DNA of 64,000 nucleotides from Chloroflexi bacterium UBA6077 (GCA_002436065.1 DIXP01000065.1:13748-77747), one strand, 5' to 3'. Positions 1 to 8,410 are shown, counted from the stretch's first letter. The notes: a model not told the origin generated them from the sequence alone. A program made the numbers and translations.

Positions 1-220
1 GCGGAGCTGAGGTTGGCACACCCAGCCTGGTGTCTATCTCGCTACCCAAGTCTGCAAGGGCGGCGTCCGCACTTGTGGAGTACCCTGGCCGGGCCCCCCT
101 CGCCCTGGGACCAGCTAGTGGCTGTTCATTCTATGGCATGCACAAGAGCATCCGAGGTTCGTTGCCGGCTGAAGGCTTTTCCCTGACCTGGGGCAGGACC
201 CGAGTCTCAAGGAGGCCCAA
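1..220. other. Upstream region, no gene recognised
   Basis: No reading frame here resembles a known protein. The last bases before the first gene hold a good ribosome binding site (aaggagg, about 210-216). A TctC receptor gene often precedes tctB, but none can be recognised in the bases available, so the operon may begin here or left of the window. Confidence 0.4.
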
Positions 221-679
221 ATGCGTCGAGTCGAGTTCCTTGGCATCTTGGTTTTTGTGTTGCTGGGCGCCCATATCGTCCAGCAGGCGTCTCTCTTGCC
301 ATACTCCGAAAAATATGGGCCAGGCCCGGGGTTCCTTCCTTTCTGGCTGGGTTGGTGCTGGATTGGTCTGTCCCTGTTCCACTTCCTCAACCTGATGCTT
401 CAACCGCAACTCTACCCTGGCAGACACACCTTTCCTACGGGGATTGGTGCCGTGCGAGTCGCAGCCGTATACGGTATCGTGCTGGGGGCAGTATTTGCGC
501 TGGGTTTCGCGGGAGTCATGATCACCTTGACGCTGCTGGTCATGGCGATCCTGATAGGTGTGGAGCGAATGCCTCGCGTCTCCTCAGCAGTGGCGGCTGT
601 TGGCATCAGCCTGGTCTTCTATCTTCTCTTTGCCGTCGCTCTCAACGTTCCGTTTCCTCGCGGACCCCTGGGGATATAG
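221..679 (+). CDS. tctB: TctB-family small membrane subunit of a tripartite tricarboxylate transporter
   Basis: This 152-aa protein has about four hydrophobic segments and the hallmark TctB opening: a first helix, then a Gly/Pro-rich loop (GPGPGFLPFW, about residues 33-42) leading into the second helix. TctB is the small integral-membrane partner of TctA in secondary transporters that take up carboxylates with help from an extracytoplasmic TctC receptor. It lies 9 bp upstream of tctA and has a strong Shine-Dalgarno. The substrate cannot be told from sequence. The downstream lyase suggests an organic acid. Confidence 0.85.
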   Translation: MRRVEFLGILVFVLLGAHIVQQASLLPYSEKYGPGPGFLPFWLGWCWIGLSLFHFLNLMLQPQLYPGRHTFPTGIGAVRVAAVYGIVLGAVFALGFAGVMITLTLLVMAILIGVERMPRVSSAVAAVGISLVFYLLFAVALNVPFPRGPLGI

Positions 680-688
680 GAGAAAGCT

Positions 689-2212
689 ATGGTCGATATC
701 CTGAGCGGTTTGGCAGGTGGTTTCGGCGTAGCCCTGTCGCCAGGCAACCTGCTCTTCTGCGCCATTGGAGTGCTCGTAGGAACCTTTGTTGGGATCATGC
801 CGGGGCTTGGCCCTTCGGCAACCGTTGCGATGTTGATGCCTCTCACCTTCGGGCGCGATCCCACGGCGGGGATCATCATGCTCGCCGGCATCTACTATGG
901 CGCCAAGTACGGCGGATCCATCACATCGATTTTGGTGAACCTTCCAGGTGAGAGCTCTTCCGTGATGACCTGCGTCGATGGCTACCAGTTGGCCAAGCAG
1001 GGGAAGGGGGGGATCGCCATCGGGATCGCGGCGATTGGCAGCTTCGTGGGCGGCACCTTCAGTGTCATCGGCCTCACCCTGCTGGGCCCGCCCCTGGCGG
1101 CCTTTGCTCTCAGCTTCGGCCCGCCGGAATACTTCGCTCTGATGTTGATGGGACTCACCGCCGTCACCTTCCTGGCAGGCAAGTCGATGGTGAAGGCGCT
1201 GCTTATGACTGTGCTGGGATTGATGCTCGCGGTCATGGGGACCGACGAAATCGCGGGGGTGGAGAGGTTCACCTACGATCAGATACAGCTTCTTTCTGGC
1301 ATCGATTTCCCCGTCGTCGCCATCGGCCTCTTCGCCATGTCGGAGATCCTGGTGAACGTGGAGAAGGTGCTGCGGGTGGATCTCTTTGCCCCTCCCAAGG
1401 GCCTGAAGGAGATGCTACCTTCCAGGCGAGACCTGCTCTCTGTTCTCCCAACCTTTGGCCGGAGCTCGGTTCTGGGGTTCTTCATAGGTGTTCTGCCGGG
1501 CGCCGGTGCGACTATCTCATCCTTCCTCGCCTATGCCATGGAGAAGGCCGTTTCCAGACATCCGGAGAAGTTCGGCTCTGGCGCCCTGGAGGGTGTAGCG
1601 GGCCCTGAAACCGCCGACAACGCGTCGACCGGTGGTGCGCTCGTACCTCTCTTTACCCTGGGCGTTCCTGGGTCGGGGACGACGGCTATTCTGCTGGGGG
1701 CGCTCATGATGCTCGGTCTGCGCCCCGGCCCTCTTCTATTGATCGAACACCCCGATTTCTTCTGGGGTGTGGTAGCGAGCATGTACATTGGGAATGTGCT
1801 GCTGCTGATCTTCAATCTCCCTCTGGCCCCTCTTATGGCGATGGTATTGAGGGTTCCGTATCCCTATCTCTACAGCGTGGTCCTTGCCATCTGTCTGGCA
1901 GGCGTCTACAGCCTGAACAACAGCATGTTCGATCTCTGGATGATGGGACTGTTCGGGGCTCTTGGCTATCTCGCCAAGAAGCTGGACTATCCGCCGGCGC
2001 CGGTGGTGCTCGGGCTGGTGCTCGGGCCCATGGTGGAGCGCGCACTCCGCCAGTCGCTGGTCCTCTCTCGGGGCGATTACGGCATCTTCATGTCGCGTCC
2101 GATTTCTGCCGTGCTGTTGACCATCTGCCTGGTGATGTTCGCCGTTCCGATAGCGCGGACGATGCGCACCTGGATCAGCACTCGCGGTAGAGAGGAGGGA
2201 GCGACTCTGTGA
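689..2212 (+). CDS. tctA: TctA-family large membrane subunit of a tripartite tricarboxylate transporter
   Basis: This 507-aa polytopic membrane protein has the normal length for TctA. It contains the family's two glycine-rich repeats: GLGPSATVAMLMPLTF near residues 45-60 followed by YGAKYGGSITSILVNLPG, and GVLPGAGATISSFLAY near residue 270. TctA forms the transport pathway, with TctB beside it and a TctC receptor delivering substrate. Its stop codon overlaps the GTG start of the next gene (GTGA, 2209-2212), so the two are probably translationally coupled. A paralogous tctA lies at 40682-42187. Confidence 0.93.
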   Translation: MVDILSGLAGGFGVALSPGNLLFCAIGVLVGTFVGIMPGLGPSATVAMLMPLTFGRDPTAGIIMLAGIYYGAKYGGSITSILVNLPGESSSVMTCVDGYQLAKQGKGGIAIGIAAIGSFVGGTFSVIGLTLLGPPLAAFALSFGPPEYFALMLMGLTAVTFLAGKSMVKALLMTVLGLMLAVMGTDEIAGVERFTYDQIQLLSGIDFPVVAIGLFAMSEILVNVEKVLRVDLFAPPKGLKEMLPSRRDLLSVLPTFGRSSVLGFFIGVLPGAGATISSFLAYAMEKAVSRHPEKFGSGALEGVAGPETADNASTGGALVPLFTLGVPGSGTTAILLGALMMLGLRPGPLLLIEHPDFFWGVVASMYIGNVLLLIFNLPLAPLMAMVLRVPYPYLYSVVLAICLAGVYSLNNSMFDLWMMGLFGALGYLAKKLDYPPAPVVLGLVLGPMVERALRQSLVLSRGDYGIFMSRPISAVLLTICLVMFAVPIARTMRTWISTRGREEGATL

Positions 2213-3162
2213 ACAAAGCAGCGAGACTGCGGGAGCTTCTAGCGCAGCCTGGCCCTGTTCTGTGCCCTGGCGTGTACGATTGCGTATCGGCCAAGCTGGC
2301 CGAAAGGGCGGGATTCTCTACCGCCGCGGTGAGCGGCGCCGCTCTGACCGCCAGCATGTTGGGTTACCCCGACGTGGGGCTGCAGAGCTTCTCTGAGGTC
2401 CTGAACCAGGTGCGGAACATCGCTCGTTCGGTGGAGATACCGATGACCGTCGACGCTGATACAGGGTACGGCAACGCGCTCAATGTAATGCGGGCGACGC
2501 GGGAGTTCGAGAGCGCTGGTCTGGCGGGCGTGTGCTATGAGGATCAGACCTTTCCGAAGCGATGCGGGCATTTTGAGGGCAAGAAGGTAGTGCCCGTCGA
2601 GGAGATGGTGGTCAAGATCAAGGCTGCCTGCGAGGCACGCCGCAGTGACGACTTTCTGATCATAGCCCGTAGCGACGCCAGAGCCGTCCATGGTCTGGAG
2701 GACGCCATCGTGCGGGCGCTGGCATACCGCGAAGCGGGGGCCGACATGATCTTCCTGGATGCACTCACCAGCATTGAGGATCTGAAAGAGGTGGCTCGCA
2801 GGGTTCCTGGACTGTTGAAGGTCACGGTGCAGGAAGGTGGGAAGACCCCGGTGCTGCCATACCAGGAGCTGTACGACATGGGGTACAAGCTGATCAGCTA
2901 CTCCAGCCTGCTCCAGAGAGCGCAGATCAAGGCCGGGTTGGATGCACTGGAGGTGCTCAAGCGAGAGGGCACTACCCTATCGATCTATCCGGAACGGATT
3001 TGCGACCACATTGCTCGCAGCGAACTGCTGGAGATGGCGCGATTCTACGAACTCGAGGAGAGACTCTATGGGCCTCTTCTCGACACTGAGAGTAGCCAGC
3101 GGCAGGAATTGCGCAGCCGTTCCGAGTCTCCAGCCACTCGTAATGAGAACATCCCCATCTAG
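2209..3162 (+). CDS. Isocitrate lyase/PEP mutase family carboxylate lyase
   Basis: This 317-aa enzyme belongs to the isocitrate lyase/phosphoenolpyruvate mutase superfamily. Visible marks are the PGVYDCVSAKLAERAGF opening, the metal-binding DADTGYG (about residues 82-88), and a KRCGH active-site loop (about 118-122), which corresponds to the KKCGH of isocitrate and methylisocitrate lyases. Relatives include 2,3-dimethylmalate lyase, methylisocitrate lyase and oxaloacetate decarboxylase, and the exact substrate cannot be assigned. The presence of the lyase-type Cys loop argues for C-C cleavage rather than PEP mutase activity. The GTG start overlaps the tctA stop and has a gaggagg-like site. 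The enzyme probably acts on what the transporter brings in. Confidence 0.85.
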   Translation: MNKAARLRELLAQPGPVLCPGVYDCVSAKLAERAGFSTAAVSGAALTASMLGYPDVGLQSFSEVLNQVRNIARSVEIPMTVDADTGYGNALNVMRATREFESAGLAGVCYEDQTFPKRCGHFEGKKVVPVEEMVVKIKAACEARRSDDFLIIARSDARAVHGLEDAIVRALAYREAGADMIFLDALTSIEDLKEVARRVPGLLKVTVQEGGKTPVLPYQELYDMGYKLISYSSLLQRAQIKAGLDALEVLKREGTTLSIYPERICDHIARSELLEMARFYELEERLYGPLLDTESSQRQELRSRSESPATRNENIPI

Positions 3163-3356
3163 CCCGAAAGATGGATGAGGGAGGCCCATTTCTGGGAGGA
3201 GGTGGCCAGCCAGATGGAGAGACCGGCAGGTGAAGGGGACTGGCGGAGCCGGTCTGGGCAAGTCGCGCGGCAACACTGCATATGAGACCAAGGTTGTTGC
3301 TGCCGCGCAAAGAGCATCGATCCATCCAGGTAAGAAACGCAGGGAGGAGTAGTAGC

Positions 3357-4325
3357 ATGGTCAGCCGTTTCACCGTGGCGATCCTAGCTCTTGTCGCAAT
3401 GGGACTGATGTCTTTGGGCTGCCAACAAGGCCAGAGCTATCCATCTAAACCCGTGGAGTATGTGGTCCATGCCGCCGCAGGTGGTGGGACGGACATAATG
3501 GCGCGGACGATTGGGGAGATCATGTCCAAGGAGAAGATAGCTTCTCAGACCCTCACGGTCGTCAACAAGGCGGGCGGTTCAAGCGCCGTGGCCACGGCCT
3601 ATGTGGCGGAGAAGAAGGGCGATCCCTACTACATCTACAACATCACGACGGCGCAGATAACCGCTCAGCTGCAGGGAAGCTCCAAGATCAGTCTAAGCGA
3701 GCTGACACCAGTGGCTAATCTGGTTCTGGACAGCAACTGTGTGGTAGTGAACGCCAATTCCCCATACAAGACGCTGGCAGAGTTGGTCGAGGCATCAAAG
3801 TCCGGCAAGAAGATCACTCAGGGCGGCGGTTCCATCACCTCCAGCGAGAACATGCAGGGCTATCTGATACGGAAAGGAACCGGGGCTCAGTGGGAGTTCG
3901 TCTCCTTCAACAGCGGCGGCGAGGGGATAACGGCCATGCTGGGTGGCCACGTGGATATGGTTCTGCCCAGTCCCGCCGAAGCGGTCGAACATGTACGAGC
4001 TGGGAAGGCGCGCATCCTTGCCGTCAACAGCGAAAAGCGGCTGGAGATCTGGCCTGAGGTACCAACTATGAAGGAGCTGGGCATCCCCTACGTGAAGGGC
4101 ATGATTCGTGGGGTGATGATGCCTCCAGGTGTACCCGCTGATGCTATCAAGTACTGGGAGGCCGCGTTCGAGAAGATGCGCAAGACCGAGGGATGGAAGA
4201 AGTACGTCAAAGAAGGTGCTCTGGAAGAAGCTTGGATGGGAAGCGCCGAGTACGGCAAGTACCTGAACGACGCCAGCGATGGCTTCAAGAGCACCATGTC
4301 AGAGATGGGCCTGCTGAAGAAGTAA
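3357..4325 (+). CDS. tctC: TctC/Bug-family extracytoplasmic receptor, lipoprotein
   Basis: This 322-aa protein has an N-terminal signal ending in a lipobox (LMSLGC). The mature part begins with the Bug-family pattern YPSKPVEYVVHAAAGGGTDIMAR. A typical receptor hinge and C-terminal motif (AVNSEKRLEIWPEVPTMKELG, residues about 220-240) is also present. It captures a carboxylate outside the membrane for TctAB. I chose ATG 3357 because agggaggag lies just upstream and the signal peptide starts there; a longer frame reaching 3282 has no such site. A 194-bp gap separates it from the lyase gene. Its mature part is clearly different from the two paralogous receptors at 35523 and 39452. Confidence 0.88.
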   Translation: MVSRFTVAILALVAMGLMSLGCQQGQSYPSKPVEYVVHAAAGGGTDIMARTIGEIMSKEKIASQTLTVVNKAGGSSAVATAYVAEKKGDPYYIYNITTAQITAQLQGSSKISLSELTPVANLVLDSNCVVVNANSPYKTLAELVEASKSGKKITQGGGSITSSENMQGYLIRKGTGAQWEFVSFNSGGEGITAMLGGHVDMVLPSPAEAVEHVRAGKARILAVNSEKRLEIWPEVPTMKELGIPYVKGMIRGVMMPPGVPADAIKYWEAAFEKMRKTEGWKKYVKEGALEEAWMGSAEYGKYLNDASDGFKSTMSEMGLLKK

Positions 4326-4492
4326 CAGAAGAGGCCCGGATCCCCCAATGCCCAAGGGTCGGACCTTGGCGAAGTTCGCAGTTCGACAAGTGCTATGGTC
4401 GAGGTGGCTTGGGTCGCCTCGGCCATAGCTGTCTTGCCAGCCTCTGGAAGTATGAGCTGGCAAAGGTTCTCATCCTTTTCGGGAGGTGCCAT

Positions 4493-5215
4493 GTGCAGAT
4501 CGACCAGATGGTGTGCATTGGTTGCGGAGAGTGCATTGCCTACTGCCCTGTCAAGGCAGTGAAGCAGGAGAGCGGGGTTGCCGAGATCGATTTCGATCTG
4601 TGCGTAGAGTGCGGCACATGCAAACGCTACGCCCCCTGTCCTGTAGACGCGATCCATGAATCCCCGGAGACCGATCAGTGGCCGAGAGTGCTGCGGCGGG
4701 AGTTCAGCGATCCAGGCATTGCCCATTCCACGACCAAGGGATACGGAAGGGGAACCGAGGAATCGAAGACCAACGATGTCACCGGACGGGTGAAACCAGG
4801 CAGGGTGGCCCTGGCGATGGAGTTCGGGCGCCCAGGGATATCTACCCGGCTAGGAGAGTTGGAGAAGATGACCACGGCCCTGGCCGGGGCTGGGGTGCAC
4901 TTCGAGGAGAAGAACCCCGTCACCTTCCTGTTGGCGGATCCTGCCACTGGGAAGATGCGAGAGGACGTGAAGAACGAGCGGGTGCTCTCGGCCATCCTCG
5001 AAATCGAGTTTAACACGGACCAACTGCCAAGAATGCTTTCTGTGGTTGAAGGGGTAGAGCAATCCCTCGACACGGTCTTCTCCCTGGGACTCTACACTCG
5101 CCTCAATGACGACGGGTCCATCCCAGTTCTCTCCATGCTCGAGGGATTGGGTGTTCCCGTGCGTCCCAATGCGAAGGTGAACATGGGGCTTGGCAAGCCG
5201 CTAGTGCTAGATTAG
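4493..5215 (+). CDS. Two-[4Fe-4S] ferredoxin-like protein with an uncharacterised C-terminal domain
   Basis: The N-terminal 60 residues hold two ferredoxin cluster motifs, CIGCGECIAYCP and CVECGTCKRYAPCP. The second has an unusual spacing, with an extra Ala before the last Cys-Pro. The remaining 170 residues form a globular domain of no recognised function that includes TNDVTGRVKPGRVALAMEFG and a C-terminal VNMGLGKPLVLD. I place the start at GTG 4493, preceded by gggaggtg; upstream codons in this frame run back into tctC and look non-coding. It is 15 bp from the next gene and co-directional with the transporter operon. It could carry electrons for an oxidoreductase encoded elsewhere; no catalytic partner is evident here. 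Confidence 0.7.
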   Translation: MQIDQMVCIGCGECIAYCPVKAVKQESGVAEIDFDLCVECGTCKRYAPCPVDAIHESPETDQWPRVLRREFSDPGIAHSTTKGYGRGTEESKTNDVTGRVKPGRVALAMEFGRPGISTRLGELEKMTTALAGAGVHFEEKNPVTFLLADPATGKMREDVKNERVLSAILEIEFNTDQLPRMLSVVEGVEQSLDTVFSLGLYTRLNDDGSIPVLSMLEGLGVPVRPNAKVNMGLGKPLVLD

Positions 5216-5230
5216 CTTCGGGAGGTAAGG

Positions 5231-5860
5231 GTGACTCACTCACTGCATCGCCAGGGCTCTGTTGAGTCCTTGAAGAACGACTACGTGATGTATGCCCGAT
5301 GCGCAAGAGGCATCAATCTGGATGGGGCCGAGCCCAAGGTGCGGCGAATCGTCGAGATCGTCTTTGATGAGGGCCCCACCAATGCTGGAGACAGTCCCCA
5401 CCATGCCAGCATGGCCGACGGCCGGCTAAGCCGTGAGACGGCGTTGGAGTATCAGAAGAACACTCGCGGATTCATCTGCTGCTTCAGCGAGCGAGAGAGG
5501 ATGAAGCGGGTGCTCGAACGGCTCAAGGAGGAGGACCTGGGCATCTCCATCGTCGTCAGCGGATTGATCGACGAGGTGATGGCCATGGCTCGAGAGGTTG
5601 GCTTGAAGCCGCACACTATCAATCTATCGCTGGGAATCAGGGGCAAGAAAGAGCTACTTCCTAGCGCCGAAGTGATGGAATTCACGACCATGTGCGGACA
5701 TGGGCTAGTGGCCTCCAGTCTAGTGGAGAAGGCAGTAGCGGAAGTGAAGGCCGGCACCAAGGCGGTAGAGGAAGCGGCACGAATGGTTGGTATGCCCTGT
5801 ATCTGTGGGATAGCCAATCTAAAGAGGGCCGCGGCCATGTTGGAGAAGTCACTCAACTGA
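5231..5860 (+). CDS. Conserved-looking protein of unknown function, 209 aa
   Basis: I do not recognise the family. The protein is soluble, mixed alpha/beta in appearance, and has notable Cys/His sites: CARGINLDGAEPKVR near residues 23-37, CCFSER near 77, TMCGHGLVASSLVEKA near 153-168, and CICGIANLKRA near 189-199. The Cys-rich motifs could bind metal or form an active site. The start is GTG 5231 behind ggaggtaagg. The gene sits between the ferredoxin-like gene and a 64-aa gene with short spacing, so the three are probably co-transcribed and may act together. Confidence 0.65.
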   Translation: MTHSLHRQGSVESLKNDYVMYARCARGINLDGAEPKVRRIVEIVFDEGPTNAGDSPHHASMADGRLSRETALEYQKNTRGFICCFSERERMKRVLERLKEEDLGISIVVSGLIDEVMAMAREVGLKPHTINLSLGIRGKKELLPSAEVMEFTTMCGHGLVASSLVEKAVAEVKAGTKAVEEAARMVGMPCICGIANLKRAAAMLEKSLN

Positions 5861-5905
5861 CGTCGTTTATCGACATAGTAGTAACTGAGAGAGGATGGAC
5901 GCGAG

Positions 5906-6100
5906 GTGACTCAGCACTCTATGGAAAGCCTTCTGTCGGCCAATTTCGTCGTGCATCTCCTGGAGGACAAGCTTCGGAAGAGCGGAAAACCACCTGCTGC
6001 GATGTCCGTTGACGAGATCCTTGAGTTCTACGCCGACACCGTCGCCATACTGGAGAACCGGCTTTCGACGAAGGAGTACTCCGCCAAGTACGGGATCTAG
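5906..6100 (+). CDS. Small protein of unknown function, 64 aa
   Basis: This short protein (SANFVVHLLEDKLRKSGK ... LEFYADTVAILENRLS) is predicted to be mainly helical and charged, with no membrane segment. The start is taken as GTG 5906, with gagaggatgga upstream. It follows the 209-aa gene by 45 bp and ends just before a strong hairpin at 6111-6149, which fits the last gene of the operon. The function is unknown. A small accessory subunit of the preceding two proteins is one possibility. Confidence 0.5.
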   Translation: MTQHSMESLLSANFVVHLLEDKLRKSGKPPAAMSVDEILEFYADTVAILENRLSTKEYSAKYGI

Positions 6101-6110
6101 ACGGGACAGC

Positions 6111-6149
6111 AGGGCTCCATCAGTCCCCTGGTGGCACTGATGGAGCCCT
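6111..6149. terminator. Hairpin between convergent genes, 14-bp perfect stem
   Basis: Arms 6111-6124 and 6136-6149 are perfectly complementary with an 11-nt loop, followed on the + strand by a short T run. It would end the tct operon on + and also overlaps the 3' end of the gntR gene on the - strand. Confidence 0.7.
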
Positions 6150-7004
6150 TTCTGGGACTTGCTTCCCGGGCAGGAGGGCAGGGGTCGCCAAGTCTATCGG
6201 TTCACAGTTGTTGACGCCGCCGTTGCCAGCGTAGGGGTGCTGTGTCAGGGGTGTCTTCAGGCTCTTGGTGAGCGTTTCGTTGGAGGTGAAGGTGAGCCGA
6301 CCCAGCTCTCCATGTACCGTATGTCTGGTGACCATCAGGGGCTTACCATCGGCGGCGTAGTGGATGCGATCGAACACCATGGCTGGCGCACCCTCTCTGG
6401 CTTCCAGCAGGACAGCGTCATGGGTGCTGATGAGAAGCGGTTCGAGCCAGCCTTCGGCTCTTGAGACCTGGATGCCATATTGCTCGCGGAGCAGATCGGA
6501 GACCGAGCCGTCGCCGAGATCGGCCTCCTCCAGTCCCGGGAATTGGTCCTTTCGTACATGAGTCACGACCAGGAAATGGGGCCGCCCATCCATCAAGATC
6601 ACCTCTCGGGTCTCGATCACCTCTGTGGCTTCGACCACCTCCAGCTTCTCGGTTAGAGGGCTCCTTGCGTTGATGGTACCGATGGAGATGAGGCGACTGC
6701 TGAATTGCTTGCCGGTGGTCTCGTAAACGCAGGACATGAAGCTCCCGGCGATGCCCAGTGTGTCCTGGGAGATCCTGGGCGTAGTGATGAAGCTTCCCCT
6801 TCCTCGCCTTCTATGGAGCAATCCCTCTCGAACCAGGCTTGCCAATGCCTGGCGTACTGTCCCTCGACTGAGGTTGAACTCCTTGCACAGTTCATATTCT
6901 GGGGGCACCTGCTGTCCCGCTCGCCATTCACCGCTTTCGACGCGATCTCGTATGACTTCCTGTAACTGATAGTACAGGGGGATAGGGCTCGCTTTGTCGA
7001 GCAT
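6120..7004 (-). CDS. GntR-family transcriptional regulator with UTRA domain
   Basis: Residues 1-75 form the GntR winged helix (YQLQEVIRDRVESGEWRAGQQ ... LSRGTVRQALASLVREGLLHRR, then GRGSFI). Residues about 95-240 form the UTRA effector-binding fold seen in HutC/FarR-type regulators. The protein is 294 aa, about 45 longer than usual; the extra C-terminal tail is Pro-rich and runs into the terminator hairpin, so the tail may be non-essential. GGAG lies 8 nt before the ATG at 7004. It probably responds to a small molecule linked to the neighbouring transporter operon, and its own promoter contains a palindrome (7068-7080). Confidence 0.88.
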   Translation of the reverse strand: MLDKASPIPLYYQLQEVIRDRVESGEWRAGQQVPPEYELCKEFNLSRGTVRQALASLVREGLLHRRRGRGSFITTPRISQDTLGIAGSFMSCVYETTGKQFSSRLISIGTINARSPLTEKLEVVEATEVIETREVILMDGRPHFLVVTHVRKDQFPGLEEADLGDGSVSDLLREQYGIQVSRAEGWLEPLLISTHDAVLLEAREGAPAMVFDRIHYAADGKPLMVTRHTVHGELGRLTFTSNETLTKSLKTPLTQHPYAGNGGVNNCEPIDLATPALLPGKQVPERAPSVPPGD

Positions 7005-7056
7005 TCACCATCTCCGATCTGCGCAATTCGTTGGAAGGCATGAATCACCATCGGCA

Positions 7057-7086
7057 ACTGTATGGATTCTATAGTATAGATGTCAA
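7057..7086 (-). promoter_or_regulatory. Probable sigma-70 promoter of gntR
   Basis: On the - strand a perfect TTGACA (7081-7086) is followed after 18 bp by TACAGT (7057-7062). This predicts a start of transcription near 7050, about 45 nt ahead of the gntR ATG. Confidence 0.5.
7068..7080. promoter_or_regulatory. Palindrome inside the gntR promoter, candidate autoregulatory operator
   Basis: TCTATA-G-TATAGA is a perfect 13-bp odd palindrome placed between the -35 and -10 elements. Its size and symmetry suit a GntR/HutC-type dimer site, so binding would block gntR transcription. The regulator-site pairing is inferred from position only. Confidence 0.45.
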
Positions 7087-7233
7087 GACATTAGTGACTC
7101 GGTCACAGGTCGACTCGACGGCAACATGTGGGCAATTGCCCTTGCCACCGCCTTCGGCTCTTCGGGCACGGGTCTTGCGCCCTTACGGGTTCTGTTCGGC
7201 TGACGGCCGATAGGTTATCGGAAGGAGAATGCA

Positions 7234-7449
7234 ATGCGGTTTAACTGGCTGGATTGGACCGCCATAACGCTGGTAATAGTCGGTGCACTCAACTGGCTGC
7301 TGGTGGGCCTGTTTAATTTCGACCTGGTGGCGTTCCTGTTCGGCGGCGTACCCCTACTGGCATCGATTATCTACGTGCTGATCGGGCTCGCCGGCGTGTA
7401 CATGATCTACCTGGTTGCGAGAGAGAGCAGCCGGGAGGTGCCGGTCTAG
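7234..7449 (+). CDS. DUF378-family small membrane protein
   Basis: This 71-aa protein has two membrane helices and the DUF378 signature WTAITLVIVGALNWLLVGLF followed by FDLVAFLFG. The biochemical role of the family is unknown. The start has a clear gaaggag site. A hairpin at 7521-7556 separates it from the next gene, whose N-terminus resembles the same domain. Confidence 0.85.
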   Translation: MRFNWLDWTAITLVIVGALNWLLVGLFNFDLVAFLFGGVPLLASIIYVLIGLAGVYMIYLVARESSREVPV

Positions 7450-7520
7450 ACTGTCACCTCTCCGGCACCCTATCACCTCGGTCGCCAGCTGGGCAGAGTT
7501 GAGCTCGTGAGGCGAAACCG

Positions 7521-7556
7521 CAAGGGCGCATCGACTGTACAGTCGATGCGCCCTTG
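7521..7556. terminator. 36-bp perfect palindrome, probable terminator
   Basis: Each 18-nt half is the exact reverse complement of the other, with no spacer. It lies 71 bp after the DUF378 gene and 12 bp before the next coding region. There is no T run, so it may act as a transcript-end stabiliser rather than an intrinsic terminator. Confidence 0.55.
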
Positions 7557-7568
7557 TAGCGCACATTC

Positions 7569-8366
7569 ATGCCTCGGGAGTTGATCGTGAAGATGAGTCT
7601 TACCCAAGTACTTAGCGTCTGGGCGCAGGCGCTCACTGTGGTAGCCGCCGTTGCCTGGGGGCTGGTTGGCCTCTTCCGGTTCAATCCTGTTCGGCGGGGG
7701 ATGTCCGCTCCGTTGGGCATCGCGCGGTTCCTGTACGTGGTGATGGGTACCGCCGGCGCAGGGACTGCGGCGCTGCTTGCTGGGCCGAGACTGCTGGCGG
7801 CTCTGGGCATCAGTGGCCGTGCAGGTATGAGAGGCCGCCGCATCCAGTCTATCGTCGGTAGGACCCTGCCCACCATCGGTGGATCGACCCTATCAGGACG
7901 GGAGGTCCTCCTCCCCAGCGATACCCTTGGCAAGGTTACCATGCTGGTGCTCGGCTTCAGCTACAGCGCGAGCGATCAGATCGAGAGATGGATCAGCGCT
8001 TTTCGAGAGCGATTCGGGGCTGATCACGATGTGATCTTCTTCGAGGTGGCCATTCTCCCTGGGGTGTACCGAGTGGCATCTCCCATGATCGATGCGGGGA
8101 TGAAACGTGGAACGCCCTCGGAGATGCACGATCGCGTTGTGTCTGTGTATGGACCGGTGGGGGACTTCAGGGAGGTGCTTGGTGCCTCGCCTCGCAGCGA
8201 TGCATGGATCTATCTGCTGGACCGGGACGGGAAGGTGGCCTTCCAGTATGGGGGGCGCTTCGACCGAAGGAAGTTTGGGGATCTGGTCTCAAAGGCAGAG
8301 GGGATCCTCCGGGCGCGGGAAGCAGCGCTGGTGGGCGGGCGGGAGCGGCGGGCTAGAGCGGCCTAG
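7569..8366 (+). CDS. DUF378-like membrane domain fused to a cysteine-less thioredoxin-fold domain
   Basis: Residues about 10-75 carry two hydrophobic segments with WGLVGLFRFNP and FLYVVMGTAGAG, matching the pattern of the small DUF378 protein just upstream. Residues about 95-255 look like a TlpA/redoxin-type thioredoxin fold: LPTIGGSTLSGREVLLP, then a strand-helix unit, ending in DAWIYLLDRDGKVAFQYGG. No CxxC or other cysteine is present at the usual active site, so it is unlikely to be a disulfide reductase. ATG 7569 is given as start; GTG 7587 or ATG 7593, both closer behind a gggag site, are alternatives. The function is unknown. Confidence 0.6.
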   Translation: MPRELIVKMSLTQVLSVWAQALTVVAAVAWGLVGLFRFNPVRRGMSAPLGIARFLYVVMGTAGAGTAALLAGPRLLAALGISGRAGMRGRRIQSIVGRTLPTIGGSTLSGREVLLPSDTLGKVTMLVLGFSYSASDQIERWISAFRERFGADHDVIFFEVAILPGVYRVASPMIDAGMKRGTPSEMHDRVVSVYGPVGDFREVLGASPRSDAWIYLLDRDGKVAFQYGGRFDRRKFGDLVSKAEGILRAREAALVGGRERRARAA

Positions 8367-8410
8367 CTCCCGTGTACCAGGCGGTGCATCCACCAATCGG
8401 ACTCCACAAA

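Noticed and set aside
3282..3356. Longer start for the first TctC
   Set aside because: The added residues form no signal peptide and no ribosome site is present; ATG 3357 has agggaggag directly upstream.
5231..5860. Proline racemase-like protein
   Set aside because: The CGHG string resembles the proline racemase motif, but the rest of the protein and its length do not fit.
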